This document shows positions 7,122 through 16,586 of a stretch of DNA of 64,000 nucleotides, in pieces. The notes below the pieces were generated by a model. That model searched no databases. It had not been told where the DNA came from and was given only the letters and a program-made list of their open reading frames with translations. The DNA is from Pseudarthrobacter oxydans (GTDB lineage: Bacteria > Actinomycetota > Actinomycetes > Actinomycetales > Micrococcaceae). The stretch covers positions 16,955 through 80,954 of the forward strand of contig NZ_JABTYH010000021.1 in NCBI RefSeq assembly GCF_013314975.1, written 5' to 3'. A program made the translations under genes and the position numbers. Each line of letters begins with the position of its first letter. The first letter of the stretch is position 1.

Positions 7122-8831
7122 ATGGCACCCGCCGATTTCACCACCGGTGCCCGCCCGGTCAAAGCAGCCCGCGGCACCGGGCTCACCGCCAAGTCCTGGC
7201 AGACCGAAGCGCCGCTGCGCATGCTCATGAACAACCTGGACCCCGAGGTCGCCGAGCGCCCGGATGACCTGGTGGTTTACGGCGGCACCGGCCGCGCTGT
7301 CCGGTCCTGGGCCGCTTTCGACGCGATCACCCGTACGCTGGAAACCATGGAGAAGGACGAAACCCTCCTGGTGCAGTCCGGCAAGCCCGTCGGCGTCTTC
7401 CGCACCAACGAATGGGCGCCCCGCGTGCTTCTGGCCAACTCAAACCTCGTCGGCGACTGGGCCACCTGGCCCGAATTCCGCCGGCTGGAGGCCGAGGGCC
7501 TGATGATGTACGGCCAGATGACCGCCGGGTCCTGGATTTACATCGGCACCCAGGGCATCCTCCAGGGCACCTTCGAGACCTTCGCCGCGATCGCCCGCAA
7601 GCTCACCGGCGATGAAAACGGCACCCTCGCCGGAACCCTGACGCTCACCGGCGGGTGCGGCGGCATGGGCGGTGCCCAGCCGCTTGCCGTCACCCTGAAT
7701 GACGGAGCGTGCCTGATTGTCGACGTCGACGAAACGCGCCTGCGGCGCCGCGCCGGCAAGCGCTACCTCGATGAGGTGGAGACCGACCTCGACGCCGCGA
7801 TCGCCAAGGTGCTCAAGGCCAAGGAAGAGCGCCGCGGCTGGTCCGTGGGCTATGTCGGCAACGCCGCCGAGGTCTTCCCGGAGATCCTGCGCCGCCACAA
7901 GGCCGGTGAGCTCACCGTGGACATCGTCACCGACCAGACGAGCGCGCACGATCCGCTGTCCTACCTGCCCGAGGGCATCTCGGTGGCGGAATGGCACCGC
8001 GAAGCAGAAGCTGACCCGGAAGGCTTCACCAAGAAGGCGCAGGCGTCGATGGCCAGGCACGTCCAGGCCATGGTGGAATTCCAGGACGCCGGCGCCGAGG
8101 TCTTCGACTACGGCAACTCCATCCGCGACGAAGCCCGCAAGGGCGGCTACGAACGTGCCTTCGAGTTCCCCGGCTTCGTCCCCGCTTACATCCGCCCGCT
8201 CTTCTGCGAGGGACTCGGCCCCTTCCGCTGGGTTGCCCTGTCGGGCGACCCGGAAGATATCCGCGTCACCGATGAGGCCATCAAGGAGCTGTTTCCGGAG
8301 AACAAGCACCTGCACCGCTGGATCGACGCCGCCCAGGAACGCGTCGAGTTCGAAGGCCTGCCGGCCCGCATCTGCTGGCTCGGCTACGGCGAACGCGCCA
8401 AGGCCGGCCTGCTGTTCAACCAGCTCGTGAAGGACGGCAAGGTCAAGGCGCCCATCGTGATCGGCCGCGACCACCTGGATTCAGGGTCTGTCGCCTCCCC
8501 GTACCGCGAAACCGAGGCGATGCAGGACGGTTCTGACGCGATCGCTGACTGGCCCATGCTCAACGCCCTGCTGAACACCGCCTCAGGCGCCACCTGGGTG
8601 TCCCTGCACCACGGTGGCGGGGTCGGCATCGGCCGCTCCATCCACGCCGGCCAGGTCTCCGTCGCGGACGGCACCGACCTCGCCGCCCAGAAACTCGAGC
8701 GCCTTCTCACCAACGACCCCGGCATGGGCGTCATCCGCCACGCCGACGCCGGGTACGACCGCGCCCTCGAGGTCGCCAGGGAACGCGGCGTCCGCATTCC
8801 CATGCAAGAGACAGCGTCCGAAGCCCGCTGA
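7122..8831 (+). CDS. hutU: Urocanate hydratase
   Basis: 569-residue cytosolic urocanase catalysing urocanate to 4-imidazolone-5-propionate, the second step of histidine degradation, with tightly bound NAD+ as electrophile. Family motifs are clear: [12 protein letters not shown] near the N-terminus, the NAD-binding [12 protein letters not shown], and [13 protein letters not shown] containing the conserved active-site Cys418. [18 protein letters not shown] and [15 protein letters not shown] mark the C-terminal part. Length matches the family (about 550-560). GAAGGAG lies about 6 nt before the ATG. It is followed by hutH after a 95-nt gap holding a strong hairpin. Confidence 0.97.
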   Translation: MAPADFTTGARPVKAARGTGLTAKSWQTEAPLRMLMNNLDPEVAERPDDLVVYGGTGRAVRSWAAFDAITRTLETMEKDETLLVQSGKPVGVFRTNEWAPRVLLANSNLVGDWATWPEFRRLEAEGLMMYGQMTAGSWIYIGTQGILQGTFETFAAIARKLTGDENGTLAGTLTLTGGCGGMGGAQPLAVTLNDGACLIVDVDETRLRRRAGKRYLDEVETDLDAAIAKVLKAKEERRGWSVGYVGNAAEVFPEILRRHKAGELTVDIVTDQTSAHDPLSYLPEGISVAEWHREAEADPEGFTKKAQASMARHVQAMVEFQDAGAEVFDYGNSIRDEARKGGYERAFEFPGFVPAYIRPLFCEGLGPFRWVALSGDPEDIRVTDEAIKELFPENKHLHRWIDAAQERVEFEGLPARICWLGYGERAKAGLLFNQLVKDGKVKAPIVIGRDHLDSGSVASPYRETEAMQDGSDAIADWPMLNALLNTASGATWVSLHHGGGVGIGRSIHAGQVSVADGTDLAAQKLERLLTNDPGMGVIRHADAGYDRALEVARERGVRIPMQETASEAR

Positions 8832-8852
8832 CCAGCCCCACATCCACATCAG

Positions 8853-8902
8853 TTGCTTCGTAACTGTCGTTTTGAGCCCCGAAAACGACAGTTACGGAGC
8901 AA
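8853..8902. repeat. Long hairpin between hutU and hutH
   Basis: A 21-bp inverted repeat (arms 8853-8873 and 8882-8902) has an 8-nt loop GAGCCCCG and a single G-U wobble in the RNA. The inner arms are CGTAACTGTCGTTTT and its exact complement. No U-run follows the stem, so it is not a simple intrinsic terminator. The perfect stem resembles a dispersed palindromic element that could modulate hutU/hutH expression ratio or protect the hutU 3' end. Confidence 0.75.
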
Positions 8903-8926
8903 TCGATCCACAGAAGCAGGAACACC

Positions 8927-10519
8927 ATGAGCACCATCACCCACGAACCGCTGACCGTCACCCTCGGCACCAGCGGTATCACCCCGGAGGACGTCGTCGC
9001 CGTCGCGCGCCACAACGCCAGAGTGACCATTTCCCCGGAAGCCCTCGAAACCGTTGCAAAAGTGCGCGCGCACATCGACGACCTCGCGGCGAGCGACACC
9101 CCGGCGTACGGAATTTCCACCGGTTTCGGCGCCCTTGCCAACCGGCACATACCCAACGAATTGCGCACCCAGCTGCAAAAGAGCCTGATCCGCAGCCACG
9201 CCGCCGGCATGGGTCCGGCCGTGGAACGTGAAGTGGTCCGCGGCATCATGTTCCTCCGCGCCAAGACACTGGCCTCCGGCCGCACCGGCGTCCGTCCGGT
9301 GGTCCTGCAGACCATGGTGGACGTCCTCAACGCCGGCATCACCCCGGTGGTCCGCGAGTTCGGGTCGCTGGGCTGCTCCGGCGACCTGGCACCCCTATCG
9401 CACTGCGCCCTGGTCCTGATGGGCGAAGGCGAAGCCGCCGGGCCGGACGGCCAGCTGTACGGCACCGCCGGCCGTCCCGCCGTCGCCGAACTCCTTGCCT
9501 TGCACGGCATCGAGCCGGTCACCCTCGCCGAAAAGGAAGGCCTTGCCCTGGTCAACGGTACCGAGGGCATGCTGGGCATGCTGCTGATGGCCATTGCGGA
9601 CCTTCGGCAGCTGCTGACGACGGCGGACATCACCGCAGCGATGAGTGTCGAGGCGCTGCTGGGCACCGACCAGGTGTTCCTGCCGGAGCTGCACGCCGCG
9701 CTGCGACCCCATCCGGGGCAGGCCGCCAGCGCTGACAACATGCTGCGCGTGCTTTCCGGTTCGCCGATCGTCGCCTCCCACAAAGTCGGTGATTCCCGCG
9801 TGCAGGACGCCTATTCGCTCCGCTGCGCCCCGCAAGTCACCGGTGCGGTGAGGGATACGCTGGACCACGCGGACCTGGTGGCGTCCCGCGAACTCGCCGC
9901 GGCCATCGACAACCCGGTGGTGCTCCCTGACGGGCGGGTCAGCTCCAACGGCAACTTCCACGGCGCTCCTGTGGCCTACGTGCTGGACTTCCTGGCCATC
10001 GCCGTGGCGGACCTCAGTTCCATCGCGGAGCGCCGGACGGACAGGATGCTTGACCCCGCGCGGTCCCACGGCCTTCCTGCGTTCCTCGCAGCCGACCCGG
10101 GTGTCGATTCCGGGCTCATGATCGCCCAGTACACCCAGGCCGGGCTGGTCTCGGACAACAAGCGTCTCGCTGTACCTGCATCGGTGGACTCCATCCCGAG
10201 TTCGGCCATGCAGGAAGACCACGTCTCCATGGGGTGGCACGCGGCCCGTAAACTCCGGAAGGCAGTAGAGAACCTGCGGCGCGTCCTGGCGATCGAGCTG
10301 GTGACCTCAGCCCGGGCATTGGATATCCGCACCCAGCTCTCCGGTGGCGGGCTGACGCCGGGACCGGCGGGCGCCGCCGTCGTCACTGCACTTCGGAGCG
10401 TGGTGGACGGGCCGGGGACGGACCGCTTCCTTTCCCCGGAGCTGGAGGCGGCGGACAGGCTGGTCGCCGCAGGGGAGGTGCGCCGGGCCGTCGAATCGGC
10501 CGTGGGTCCACTGGCATAA
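8927..10519 (+). CDS. hutH: Histidine ammonia-lyase
   Basis: 530-residue cytosolic lyase converting L-histidine to trans-urocanate and ammonia, the first step of the pathway. The electrophilic MIO cofactor forms autocatalytically from an internal triad in GSLGCSGDLAPLSH. Here the triad reads Cys150-Ser151-Gly152 instead of the Ala-Ser-Gly of the Pseudomonas enzyme. The catalytic Tyr61 sits in AYGISTGFG, and FHGAPVAYVLD and SMQEDHVSMG-type segments (here SAMQEDHVSMGWHAAR) are present. It is downstream of hutU in the same orientation and probably co-transcribed through the hairpin at 8853-8902. No hutI or hutF is in the window. Confidence 0.97.
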   Translation: MSTITHEPLTVTLGTSGITPEDVVAVARHNARVTISPEALETVAKVRAHIDDLAASDTPAYGISTGFGALANRHIPNELRTQLQKSLIRSHAAGMGPAVEREVVRGIMFLRAKTLASGRTGVRPVVLQTMVDVLNAGITPVVREFGSLGCSGDLAPLSHCALVLMGEGEAAGPDGQLYGTAGRPAVAELLALHGIEPVTLAEKEGLALVNGTEGMLGMLLMAIADLRQLLTTADITAAMSVEALLGTDQVFLPELHAALRPHPGQAASADNMLRVLSGSPIVASHKVGDSRVQDAYSLRCAPQVTGAVRDTLDHADLVASRELAAAIDNPVVLPDGRVSSNGNFHGAPVAYVLDFLAIAVADLSSIAERRTDRMLDPARSHGLPAFLAADPGVDSGLMIAQYTQAGLVSDNKRLAVPASVDSIPSSAMQEDHVSMGWHAARKLRKAVENLRRVLAIELVTSARALDIRTQLSGGGLTPGPAGAAVVTALRSVVDGPGTDRFLSPELEAADRLVAAGEVRRAVESAVGPLA

Positions 10520-10681
10520 AAGCGAACAATCTTCAGCCTATCGGCACAAAGCGTCCGCCTGGTGAAATTTCGAGCGACACGGACATCGGGCGGACGCGGA
10601 GTGTAGTAGAACTGAAGGTGTAGTGAAAGTCACATCAAAGAGGCTGTGGCGCGGAACATATACAAAGGGGTAGAAGTTCAA

Positions 10682-10918
10682 ATGAAAGCACGTGGGGCAG
10701 TCCTGTCGAGGCGCAATGCCCATTCCGCCGTTATTTCCGACTGGAGGGGACTCCAGGCCGGGGAACGCGTCGAGATCATCAAGCAGGCGCATGTGGTGGC
10801 CACCGGTGAGGTGGAAGAAGTGTCCCAGAGCGGAAACGTTCTGTGGCTTGTGCCGACTGGTCCGTCCGAAAAGCAGCTCTTTTTGAAGTCCGACGGCGTA
10901 CAGGTCCGCCGGGCCTGA
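10682..10918 (+). CDS. Small conserved hypothetical protein (78 aa)
   Basis: 78-residue soluble protein beginning MKARGAVLSRRNAHSAV, with alternating beta-type segments (GERVEIIKQAHVVATGEVEEV and NVLWLVPTG) suggestive of a small beta-barrel. ATG at 10682 is preferred over the in-frame GTG at 10646 because AAAGGGG (10664-10670) precedes it at usable distance. Family and function unrecognised. It has its own strong terminator at 10942, so it is likely monocistronic. Confidence 0.6.
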   Translation: MKARGAVLSRRNAHSAVISDWRGLQAGERVEIIKQAHVVATGEVEEVSQSGNVLWLVPTGPSEKQLFLKSDGVQVRRA

Positions 10919-10941
10919 TAACCCGGCCAACTGCCGATAGA

Positions 10942-10981
10942 AAAAGTCCCCGCCGCTGCGTATGCAGCGGCGGGGACTTTT
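10942..10981. terminator. Bidirectional rho-independent terminator
   Basis: Perfect 18-bp stem (10942-10959 and 10964-10981) with a 4-nt loop, A-rich on the left and T-rich on the right. It lies between convergent genes ending at 10918 and 11016 and serves both strands. Confidence 0.9.
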
Positions 10982-11015
10982 GTCTGTGCGCGAAAGGGGC
11001 GTCCCTCGCAATCTG

Positions 11016-11276
11016 TCAGGCTGCGATGGCCTCGTAGGTCTCGCCGAAGGGGACCGATTCGTCCAACGCCACGGTGTAGCGGCCGGGGTGCAGCCTGGTC
11101 ACCAGGATGCCGCAGGCCGCGTCCTGGGCTGCAACCTCGATGAGTTCGGCAACTGCTTCTTCCAGGCCCGTGTGGACGTCGCCCGCGGTGGAGAACTCCA
11201 GGTCGATCGACCGGACTGCCGGTGCGTCAGTGGCTGAGGAGACGGCGGGGACGTGCTCCATTGTTGCTGTAGTCAT
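11016..11276 (-). CDS. Small conserved hypothetical protein (86 aa)
   Basis: 86-residue acidic soluble protein with no signal peptide. An N-terminal variable stretch is followed by SIDLEFSTAGDVHTGLEEAV and LVTRLHPGRYTVALDESVPFGETYE. It resembles small actinobacterial proteins of unknown function and I cannot name a family. An alternative start at the Met of MEHVPA (11261) would shorten it by five residues. It converges on the gene at 10682-10918. Confidence 0.55.
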   Translation of the reverse strand: MTTATMEHVPAVSSATDAPAVRSIDLEFSTAGDVHTGLEEAVAELIEVAAQDAACGILVTRLHPGRYTVALDESVPFGETYEAIAA

Positions 11277-11489
11277 GTGTGAACTTCCTGTGTTTCATGC
11301 CTGAGGGCCTTTTCATCGTACCTGCTCGTCCGCGCAAATGTCAGATGACTGCTGTTTGGAGTGTCGAAATCCCGTCCGAAGCCAGCCGGACTCGCGGCCT
11401 CCCAGTCACAATAGGGCGCGTTGGCGGAGCGTCAGCGCATCGGCAACGATGGGGTGCAAACGTGCAACGTCAGCTCGAAGGGGATCTGG

Positions 11490-12353
11490 ATGAAAATCAT
11501 GCGCCTGGGTGAAAAGGGCAAGGAGCAGCCGGCAGTCATGGTGCCGTCCGGCCGGTACTACAGCCTCCTGCCGCTGACGCCGGACGTGGACGGTGAGTTC
11601 CTGGCATCCGGGGGAGTGGACAAGGTCCGGCACGCGCTGGAAGCCGGATCCCTGCCGGAACTGGAAGGTGTGGCGGCGCTCAGGGTTGGCCCCCCGATTG
11701 CCAGGCCCGGCTCGGTGGTGGGAATCGGGATGAATTACGCCGCGCACGCCGCCGAGTCAGGTTCCGCGCCCCCGGAAATTCCGGTGGTGTTCCTCAAACC
11801 GGGCAATACTGTTGCGGGACCGTTCGATGCCGCTCCCATTCCGCCGAACTCCAGCAGGTACGACTGGGAAGTGGAGCTGGGAATCGTCATCGGCAGGGAG
11901 GCCTCCTACCTGAAGTCCCCCAGCCAGGCGAAGGACTGCATCGCGGGATACGTCACCGCCAACGACCTCTCCGAGCGTGAGTACCAGCTCCCCGGGGCGG
12001 CCGGCCAGTGGACCAAAGGGAAGTCCCTCCCCGGCTCCACGCCGCTGGGCCCCTGGCTGGTTCCGGCAGGCGAGATCGACGGCGGGAACCTGCCGTTGCG
12101 GAGCTGGGTCAACGGGGAGCCGCGGCAGGACTCCTGCACCTCGGAGCTCATCTTCGATGCCGCCACCCTTGTCCACCACTGCAGCCAGTACATGCGCCTG
12201 GAGCCCGGGGACGTCATCCTGACCGGAACGCCGGAAGGCGTGGCGCTCAGCGGCCGCTTCCCCTACCTCCAGCCGGGTGACGTGGTGGAGGTAGAGGTTG
12301 TGGGGCTGGGGCGCCAACGCCTTGGGCTGTTCCGTGCTGGAGAGTCCGGCTAG
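11490..12353 (+). CDS. Fumarylacetoacetate hydrolase (FAH) family protein
   Basis: 287-residue enzyme of the FAH superfamily, which uses a divalent metal to hydrolyse or decarboxylate acylpyruvate-like substrates. The N-terminal cap (about 1-70) is followed by the catalytic fold: GIGMNYAAHAAESG, VVFLKPGNTV, YDWEVELGIVIGRE (metal-binding glutamates), ANDLSEREYQ (aspartate ligand) and GDVILTGTPEGVA. ATG 11490 follows AAGGGG at 6-7 nt. Paralogues include ureidoglycolate lyase-like and sugar-acid pathway hydrolases, so the substrate is open. No pathway neighbours help: the next gene is a convergent stress protein with overlapping stops. Confidence 0.9.
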   Translation: MKIMRLGEKGKEQPAVMVPSGRYYSLLPLTPDVDGEFLASGGVDKVRHALEAGSLPELEGVAALRVGPPIARPGSVVGIGMNYAAHAAESGSAPPEIPVVFLKPGNTVAGPFDAAPIPPNSSRYDWEVELGIVIGREASYLKSPSQAKDCIAGYVTANDLSEREYQLPGAAGQWTKGKSLPGSTPLGPWLVPAGEIDGGNLPLRSWVNGEPRQDSCTSELIFDAATLVHHCSQYMRLEPGDVILTGTPEGVALSGRFPYLQPGDVVEVEVVGLGRQRLGLFRAGESG

Positions 12354-12742
12354 CCTGCCTTTACTGCCAGGACCGGGCAGTCGGCTTCCAGCAGGATCCG
12401 TTGGGAAACGCTGCCCATGATGAGCTTGCCCACCGGTGTCCGACGGCGCAGGCCGATCACAATCAGTTCAGCGTTGTGCTCCTCCGCGGCATCGAGCACC
12501 TCTGCGGCGGCATCGTGGCCACGGACCGGCTGCTTGATCACGTGGTCGATGCCCTGGGTGGCCAGGCGGTCCTCAATGCTCTGGATCTCCGGCTCCTGGG
12601 CGTAGCGGTTGTCCACCAGCGCGTCCCCCTTGGACGAGTTGATGACCAACAGTTTGGTGTTGCTCTTCCGGGCTTCGTGGATGGCCTGGGTCAGGGCTGC
12701 TTCGCCCTCGGGGGTCGGGACGTATCCCACCACGATGGTCAT
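12350..12742 (-). CDS. Universal stress protein (single UspA domain)
   Basis: 130-residue single-domain USP: N-terminal strand [17 protein letters not shown] and C-terminal ATP-binding motif [19 protein letters not shown] (G-2x-G-9x-G-S type, with substitutions). Last gene of the tct operon: its ATG overlaps the tctA stop (ATGA), so it is translationally coupled to a tricarboxylate importer. USPs next to transporters often act as nucleotide-dependent modulators. That role here is inference. Confidence 0.92.
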   Translation of the reverse strand: MTIVVGYVPTPEGEAALTQAIHEARKSNTKLLVINSSKGDALVDNRYAQEPEIQSIEDRLATQGIDHVIKQPVRGHDAAAEVLDAAEEHNAELIVIGLRRRTPVGKLIMGSVSQRILLEADCPVLAVKAG

Positions 12743-14457
12743 GGTGTCTCCTTCTTGTCTGCGTGGGCCGGGCTGTCTGGGCGGGCAGTGCTGTCCGGGT
12801 GGCTATGGCTGCCTGGGCGGGCAGTGCTGTCTGCGTGGACACCGCTGCCTGAATGAACTGTGCTGCCCGGGTGGGCGGCACTCTCCGGGTGGACGGGCAG
12901 GTCTGCATGCGCGGAGCTGCCGGACGGAGCCGCCGGCCCCGTTTCCGTGGCCGGCACGGGTCCGGCCGCAGCCGGGCGGTTGCGCCGGACCAGCTTGAAG
13001 ATCAGCGGCCACAGCAGGATGAGTCCCACGATGATGTAGATGACGACGGCGATCGGCTCGCTCCAGAGCCCTGCCGGGTCACCGGCGCTGAGTTGCAGGC
13101 TCTTCCGCAGCTGGCCCTCGATGCGTGGCCCAAGGATGACGCCAAGGATCAGGGGCAGCACAGGCAGCCCGAACCGGCGCATCATGAATCCCAAAGCCCC
13201 CAGCGCAAGCAGGAGGACCAGGTCAAAGGCCTGCAGGTTCACCGAGTAGGCGCCCAGCGTGGCGAAGAACAGGATTCCCGCGTACAGGTACGGCCGGGGG
13301 AGCTGCAGGAGCTTGGCCCACAGGGGAGCCAGCGGCAGGTTGATCAGCAGGAGCAGCAGGTTGCCGATGAAAAGGCTTGCAATCAGCGCCCACACCAGGG
13401 GGCCCTGGCTGGAGAACAGCTGCGGACCCGGCTGGATGCCGTAGGAGGTGAACGCAGCCAGCATGACGGCGGCAGTGGCGTTGGTGGGCAGGCCCAGCGC
13501 AAGCATGGGGGTCAGGGTCCCGGCGGCGGCTGCGTTGTTGGCAGCTTCCGGACCGGCCACGCCCTCGATGGCACCCTTGCCGAACTCCTCGGGGTGCTTG
13601 CTGAGGCGCTTCTCCGTCACATAGGAGAGGAACGTGGGGATTTCCGCGCCGCCGGCGGGAAGGGCGCCGAAGGGGAATCCGAAGGCGGTCCCCCGGAGCC
13701 AGGGCTTCCAGGAACGGCTCCAGTCCTTCTTGCCCATCCAGGGACGTCCAACCGGAATGACGTGCAACGGGGTGCGGCGCAGGTGGGCGGCAACCCACAA
13801 GGCTTCACCCACTGCGAAGATGGCCACGGCCACCACAACGATGTCCAGGCCGTCCGCGAGCAGCGGCTGGCCGAAGGTCAGGCGGCGCTGGCCGGTCACG
13901 GAGTCGATGCCCACCAGGCCGATGGCCAGGCCCAGGGCCAGCGAGGAGAAGCCGCGGAGCCGGGATGAGCCGAGCACGGCCGTGACGGCCAGCAGGGCCA
14001 GGACCATGATGGCAAAGTAGCTGGGCGCACCCAGGCTGACGGCGAACTCCACCACGATGGGGGCGCAGACGGCCAGGAGTGCGGTGCCGATGGTGCCGGC
14101 GATGAACGAGCCGATGGCCGCCGTCGCAAGCGCCTGCGCGGCCCGCCCCGCTTTGGCCATTTTGTTGCCTTCGATCGCCGTCACCACCGAGGACGATTCA
14201 CCGGGTGTGTTCAGCAGGATCGAGGTGGTGGAACCGCCGTACATGCCGCCGTAGTAGATGCCGGCGAACATGATGAAGGCGCTGGTGGGTTCCAGGGCGT
14301 AGGTGACGGGCAGCAGCAGGGCCACGGTCATGGCCGGGCCGAGGCCGGGCAGGACGCCGACGGCGGTGCCCAGGATGACGCCGATGACGGCGTAGAGGAA
14401 ATTCATGGGGGTGAGGGCGGTGGCGAAACCGTCCATCAGTGAGGACCAGACGTCCAT
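12739..14457 (-). CDS. tctA: Tripartite tricarboxylate transporter large membrane subunit TctA
   Basis: 572-residue integral membrane permease with about 12 hydrophobic segments, the large subunit of a TTT importer for citrate-like acids. Typical motifs are [40 protein letters not shown] and [21 protein letters not shown]. Family length is near 500. This protein carries an extra hydrophilic tail from about residue 500 whose last part (517-570) is nine hexapeptides of pattern H-x-x-S-x-(A/V). Start ATG shares one base with the tctB stop. The stop overlaps the universal stress protein start. Confidence 0.95.
   Translation of the reverse strand: MDVWSSLMDGFATALTPMNFLYAVIGVILGTAVGVLPGLGPAMTVALLLPVTYALEPTSAFIMFAGIYYGGMYGGSTTSILLNTPGESSSVVTAIEGNKMAKAGRAAQALATAAIGSFIAGTIGTALLAVCAPIVVEFAVSLGAPSYFAIMVLALLAVTAVLGSSRLRGFSSLALGLAIGLVGIDSVTGQRRLTFGQPLLADGLDIVVVAVAIFAVGEALWVAAHLRRTPLHVIPVGRPWMGKKDWSRSWKPWLRGTAFGFPFGALPAGGAEIPTFLSYVTEKRLSKHPEEFGKGAIEGVAGPEAANNAAAAGTLTPMLALGLPTNATAAVMLAAFTSYGIQPGPQLFSSQGPLVWALIASLFIGNLLLLLINLPLAPLWAKLLQLPRPYLYAGILFFATLGAYSVNLQAFDLVLLLALGALGFMMRRFGLPVLPLILGVILGPRIEGQLRKSLQLSAGDPAGLWSEPIAVVIYIIVGLILLWPLIFKLVRRNRPAAAGPVPATETGPAAPSGSSAHADLPVHPESAAHPGSTVHSGSGVHADSTARPGSHSHPDSTARPDSPAHADKKETP
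12748..12909 (-). repeat. Nine 18-nt tandem units encoding a His-rich hexapeptide tail in TctA
   Basis: Residues 517-570 of TctA split into [48 protein letters not shown] and HADKKE. Each unit is exactly 18 nt and the DNA repeats are degenerate, so they are not recent perfect duplications. Confidence 0.85.
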
Positions 14458-14960
14458 CAGAGGATTCCTTCCAGGAGTCCGGCGGGCAGTGCGATGCCCA
14501 GCCCGAGGTAGAAGCCGTAGAAGGTCAGCAGGGACAGGGCCACGGAGATGAGCCCGTCACGGATGTAGCGGCGGCTGCCCAGTGCCAGGACGCTGCCCCA
14601 GAACAGGACGGTGCCGGAGATGACCCAGCCGGCCCAGTCGATGAGCAGGATGTTCAGGATGAAAGCGCCCGCCAGGGGCAGGATGGTCTTCCAGTCGGCA
14701 GGGTGGGTGAGGTCGATGTCCTCGCCGCCCTCCGCTTCGCCCTGGCCGCCCCGGATGACGTTGACGGCCAGCAGGACTGCGCAGGCCACCAGCAAACCGG
14801 CCACGATGAACGGAACCGTTTTGGGACCAACCGGGTCCGACTGGGAATACGGGGTTACCAGGCCGTTGGCGTCCAGGAAGACAAGGACGCCAACCGCGCC
14901 GAGCAGGAGTGCAACTCCCAGCTCGGCGCGGCCTTTAAGGCCTGTGGTCAGCGAGCTCAC
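14457..14960 (-). CDS. tctB: Tripartite tricarboxylate transporter small membrane subunit TctB
   Basis: 167-residue small membrane subunit with four predicted hydrophobic segments (about residues 12-30, 48-66, 90-110 and 130-160). The C-terminal [20 protein letters not shown] matches TctB ends, where L-P-x-G is common. It partners TctA in the membrane. Its start overlaps the tctC stop by four bases, which fits stoichiometric translation in a tctC-tctB-tctA-usp operon. Confidence 0.92.
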   Translation of the reverse strand: MSSLTTGLKGRAELGVALLLGAVGVLVFLDANGLVTPYSQSDPVGPKTVPFIVAGLLVACAVLLAVNVIRGGQGEAEGGEDIDLTHPADWKTILPLAGAFILNILLIDWAGWVISGTVLFWGSVLALGSRRYIRDGLISVALSLLTFYGFYLGLGIALPAGLLEGIL

Positions 14961-15967
14961 GCCAACCCAAGCTTGGTGAGGACGTCCGCCACCCGCTTGT
15001 CCTGCTCGGTGAGGAAGGTCTCGAACTCGTCGCCGGTGATGAAGGCGTCAGTCCAGCTGTGGGTCTTCAGCGCTTCCTTCCAGCCTTCGGTTGCGTGCAT
15101 CTTCTCAAGGGCGGCGATCAGGGAAGCCTTGTCCTCGTCGCTGATGCCCGGAGGGGCCACGATGCCGCGCCAGTTGGTGAACACCAGGTCGATGTTGGAT
15201 TCCTTCAGTGTGGGGGCGTCCACGCCTTCCAGGCGCTCCTCGCCGCTGGTTGCCAGCACGCGGACTTCGCCGGATTCGATCTGCTGCAGGTACTCACCGG
15301 CGCCGGAAGCGGCAAAGCCAAGCTTGTTGCCGAGGATCGCGGGCAGGAGGTCTCCGCCGCCGTCGTAGGACACGAAGTTCACCTTGGTGGCGTCGATGCC
15401 CACCGCGCCGGCCAGCTGCATGGGCAGCAGGTGGTCGGGGCCGCCGGGGGAGGAGCCGCCGCCTACGGAAATAGACGCCGGGTCAGCCTTCCAGGCCGCC
15501 ACCAGGTCGTCGATGGTCTTGTAGGGGGAGTCCTTGCTGACCATGATCGCGCCGGGTTCCTCGATGAGCCGGGCCAGGGGGGTGGTCTCGGTCAGCTTGG
15601 ATTCGGACTTGTTGGTGTAGCTGGCGCCCACGACGCCCAGCCCCATGAGCATGGTGAGGTCGCCGTTGCCCTTTTCGTTGACCACGCGGGCCAGGCCCAC
15701 GGTGCCCCCGGCGCCGGCGAGGTTGAAGACCTCGGTGTTGTTGGAGATCTTCTCGTCGTCGAGGACCTTCGCTGCGGCGCGTGCGGTGGTGTCGTAGCCG
15801 CCGCCCGGGGTGTTGGGGACCATGATCTGCAGGCCGGTGATGGGTCCGGCGGCGGCGCCGGAGCTTTCCGGGCCGGTGGAGCTCTTGCCGGTGGCACCGC
15901 AGCCGGTGGCCATCAGGGCGATGCCGGCGGCGACGGCGGCGACTCGCAATGCGCGGATCTGGCGCAT
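14957..15967 (-). CDS. tctC: Tripartite tricarboxylate transporter substrate-binding protein TctC (lipoprotein)
   Basis: 336-residue solute receptor. The N-terminal signal has a lipobox MATGC giving a lipid-anchored Cys23, as expected in a Gram-positive. The mature part shows the Bug/TctC fold: IMVPNTPGGGYDTTARA near the start, ISVGGGSSPGGPDHL, and VLATSGEERLEGVDAPTLKE. Such proteins bind citrate or related di/tricarboxylates between two lobes. First gene of the operon, divergent from a small membrane protein and a CitA/CitB-type two-component system that probably controls it. The ligand cannot be fixed from sequence alone. Confidence 0.94.
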   Translation of the reverse strand: MRQIRALRVAAVAAGIALMATGCGATGKSSTGPESSGAAAGPITGLQIMVPNTPGGGYDTTARAAAKVLDDEKISNNTEVFNLAGAGGTVGLARVVNEKGNGDLTMLMGLGVVGASYTNKSESKLTETTPLARLIEEPGAIMVSKDSPYKTIDDLVAAWKADPASISVGGGSSPGGPDHLLPMQLAGAVGIDATKVNFVSYDGGGDLLPAILGNKLGFAASGAGEYLQQIESGEVRVLATSGEERLEGVDAPTLKESNIDLVFTNWRGIVAPPGISDEDKASLIAALEKMHATEGWKEALKTHSWTDAFITGDEFETFLTEQDKRVADVLTKLGLA

Positions 15968-16195
15968 GGTGTTCCTCTTCTCAGTAATGCAATTCTCTAC
16001 AGGATGATCAGCGGACCTGATCTGTGCTTTCGATGCTAGGCCCGGCAGTGACGGCGATCACTCTTGTGTACGCAGAGAAAGTTAAGTTCATTGCGTTCAC
16101 GTTTCCGGCACCCCACCACGCCCGGGTCCGCACCGCCCTTCGCCTCGTCGTGCATCGCCCTTTAGGCTGGAAGTTGGCCAGGGAACGGGGCGGAC

Positions 16196-16465
16196 ATGGC
16201 GGAGCGAAGCGGGCGTTACGGAACCAGGCCGGCAGCATGGATCGGCATCGCGGTGGTCCTGCTCGCGCTGGTCCCGGCAGTCATGCGGGTTGTTGATGGA
16301 CGGGCGGGCTGGTGGGAGGCGCTGTACATCCTGGCCGGGGCCGGGTTGATCACGTTCCACGCAACCCGGCTGGTGCTGCTGCACCGCGCAGGCCGGATCC
16401 CGGGTGCCGGCGCCGGCACCGCCCGGAGTGCCGGCGGGGAAGGGCACGACGGCGGTCCCCGCTGA
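16196..16465 (+). CDS. Small membrane protein (89 aa)
   Basis: 89-residue protein with two hydrophobic spans (about residues 14-30 and 40-58) and a Gly/Ala-rich hydrophilic end. It sits between divergent tctC and the sensor kinase, on the kinase strand, so it may belong to the citrate regulatory/transport unit. Family not recognised. The start is the first ATG in frame with only a weak purine-rich site. Confidence 0.6.
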   Translation: MAERSGRYGTRPAAWIGIAVVLLALVPAVMRVVDGRAGWWEALYILAGAGLITFHATRLVLLHRAGRIPGAGAGTARSAGGEGHDGGPR

Positions 16466-16586
16466 CTGTGCCGCAGGCTGCGGTATAGTTCCGGTACGCC
16501 GGGAGGGGGCGGGCGGCGCGCCCCTGTGCCTGCGCGACGTGTGCCTGCGCCCAGGCACCTGAACCACCATTAAAGGAATCCACGCA

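Noticed and set aside
12853..13968. 371-aa plus-strand ORF inside tctA
   Set aside because: Gln/Glu/His-rich antisense artefact of membrane-protein codons.
15059..16039. 326-aa plus-strand ORF opposite tctC
   Set aside because: Antisense of a lipoprotein with lipobox and family motifs; Gly/Val-biased with no domain.
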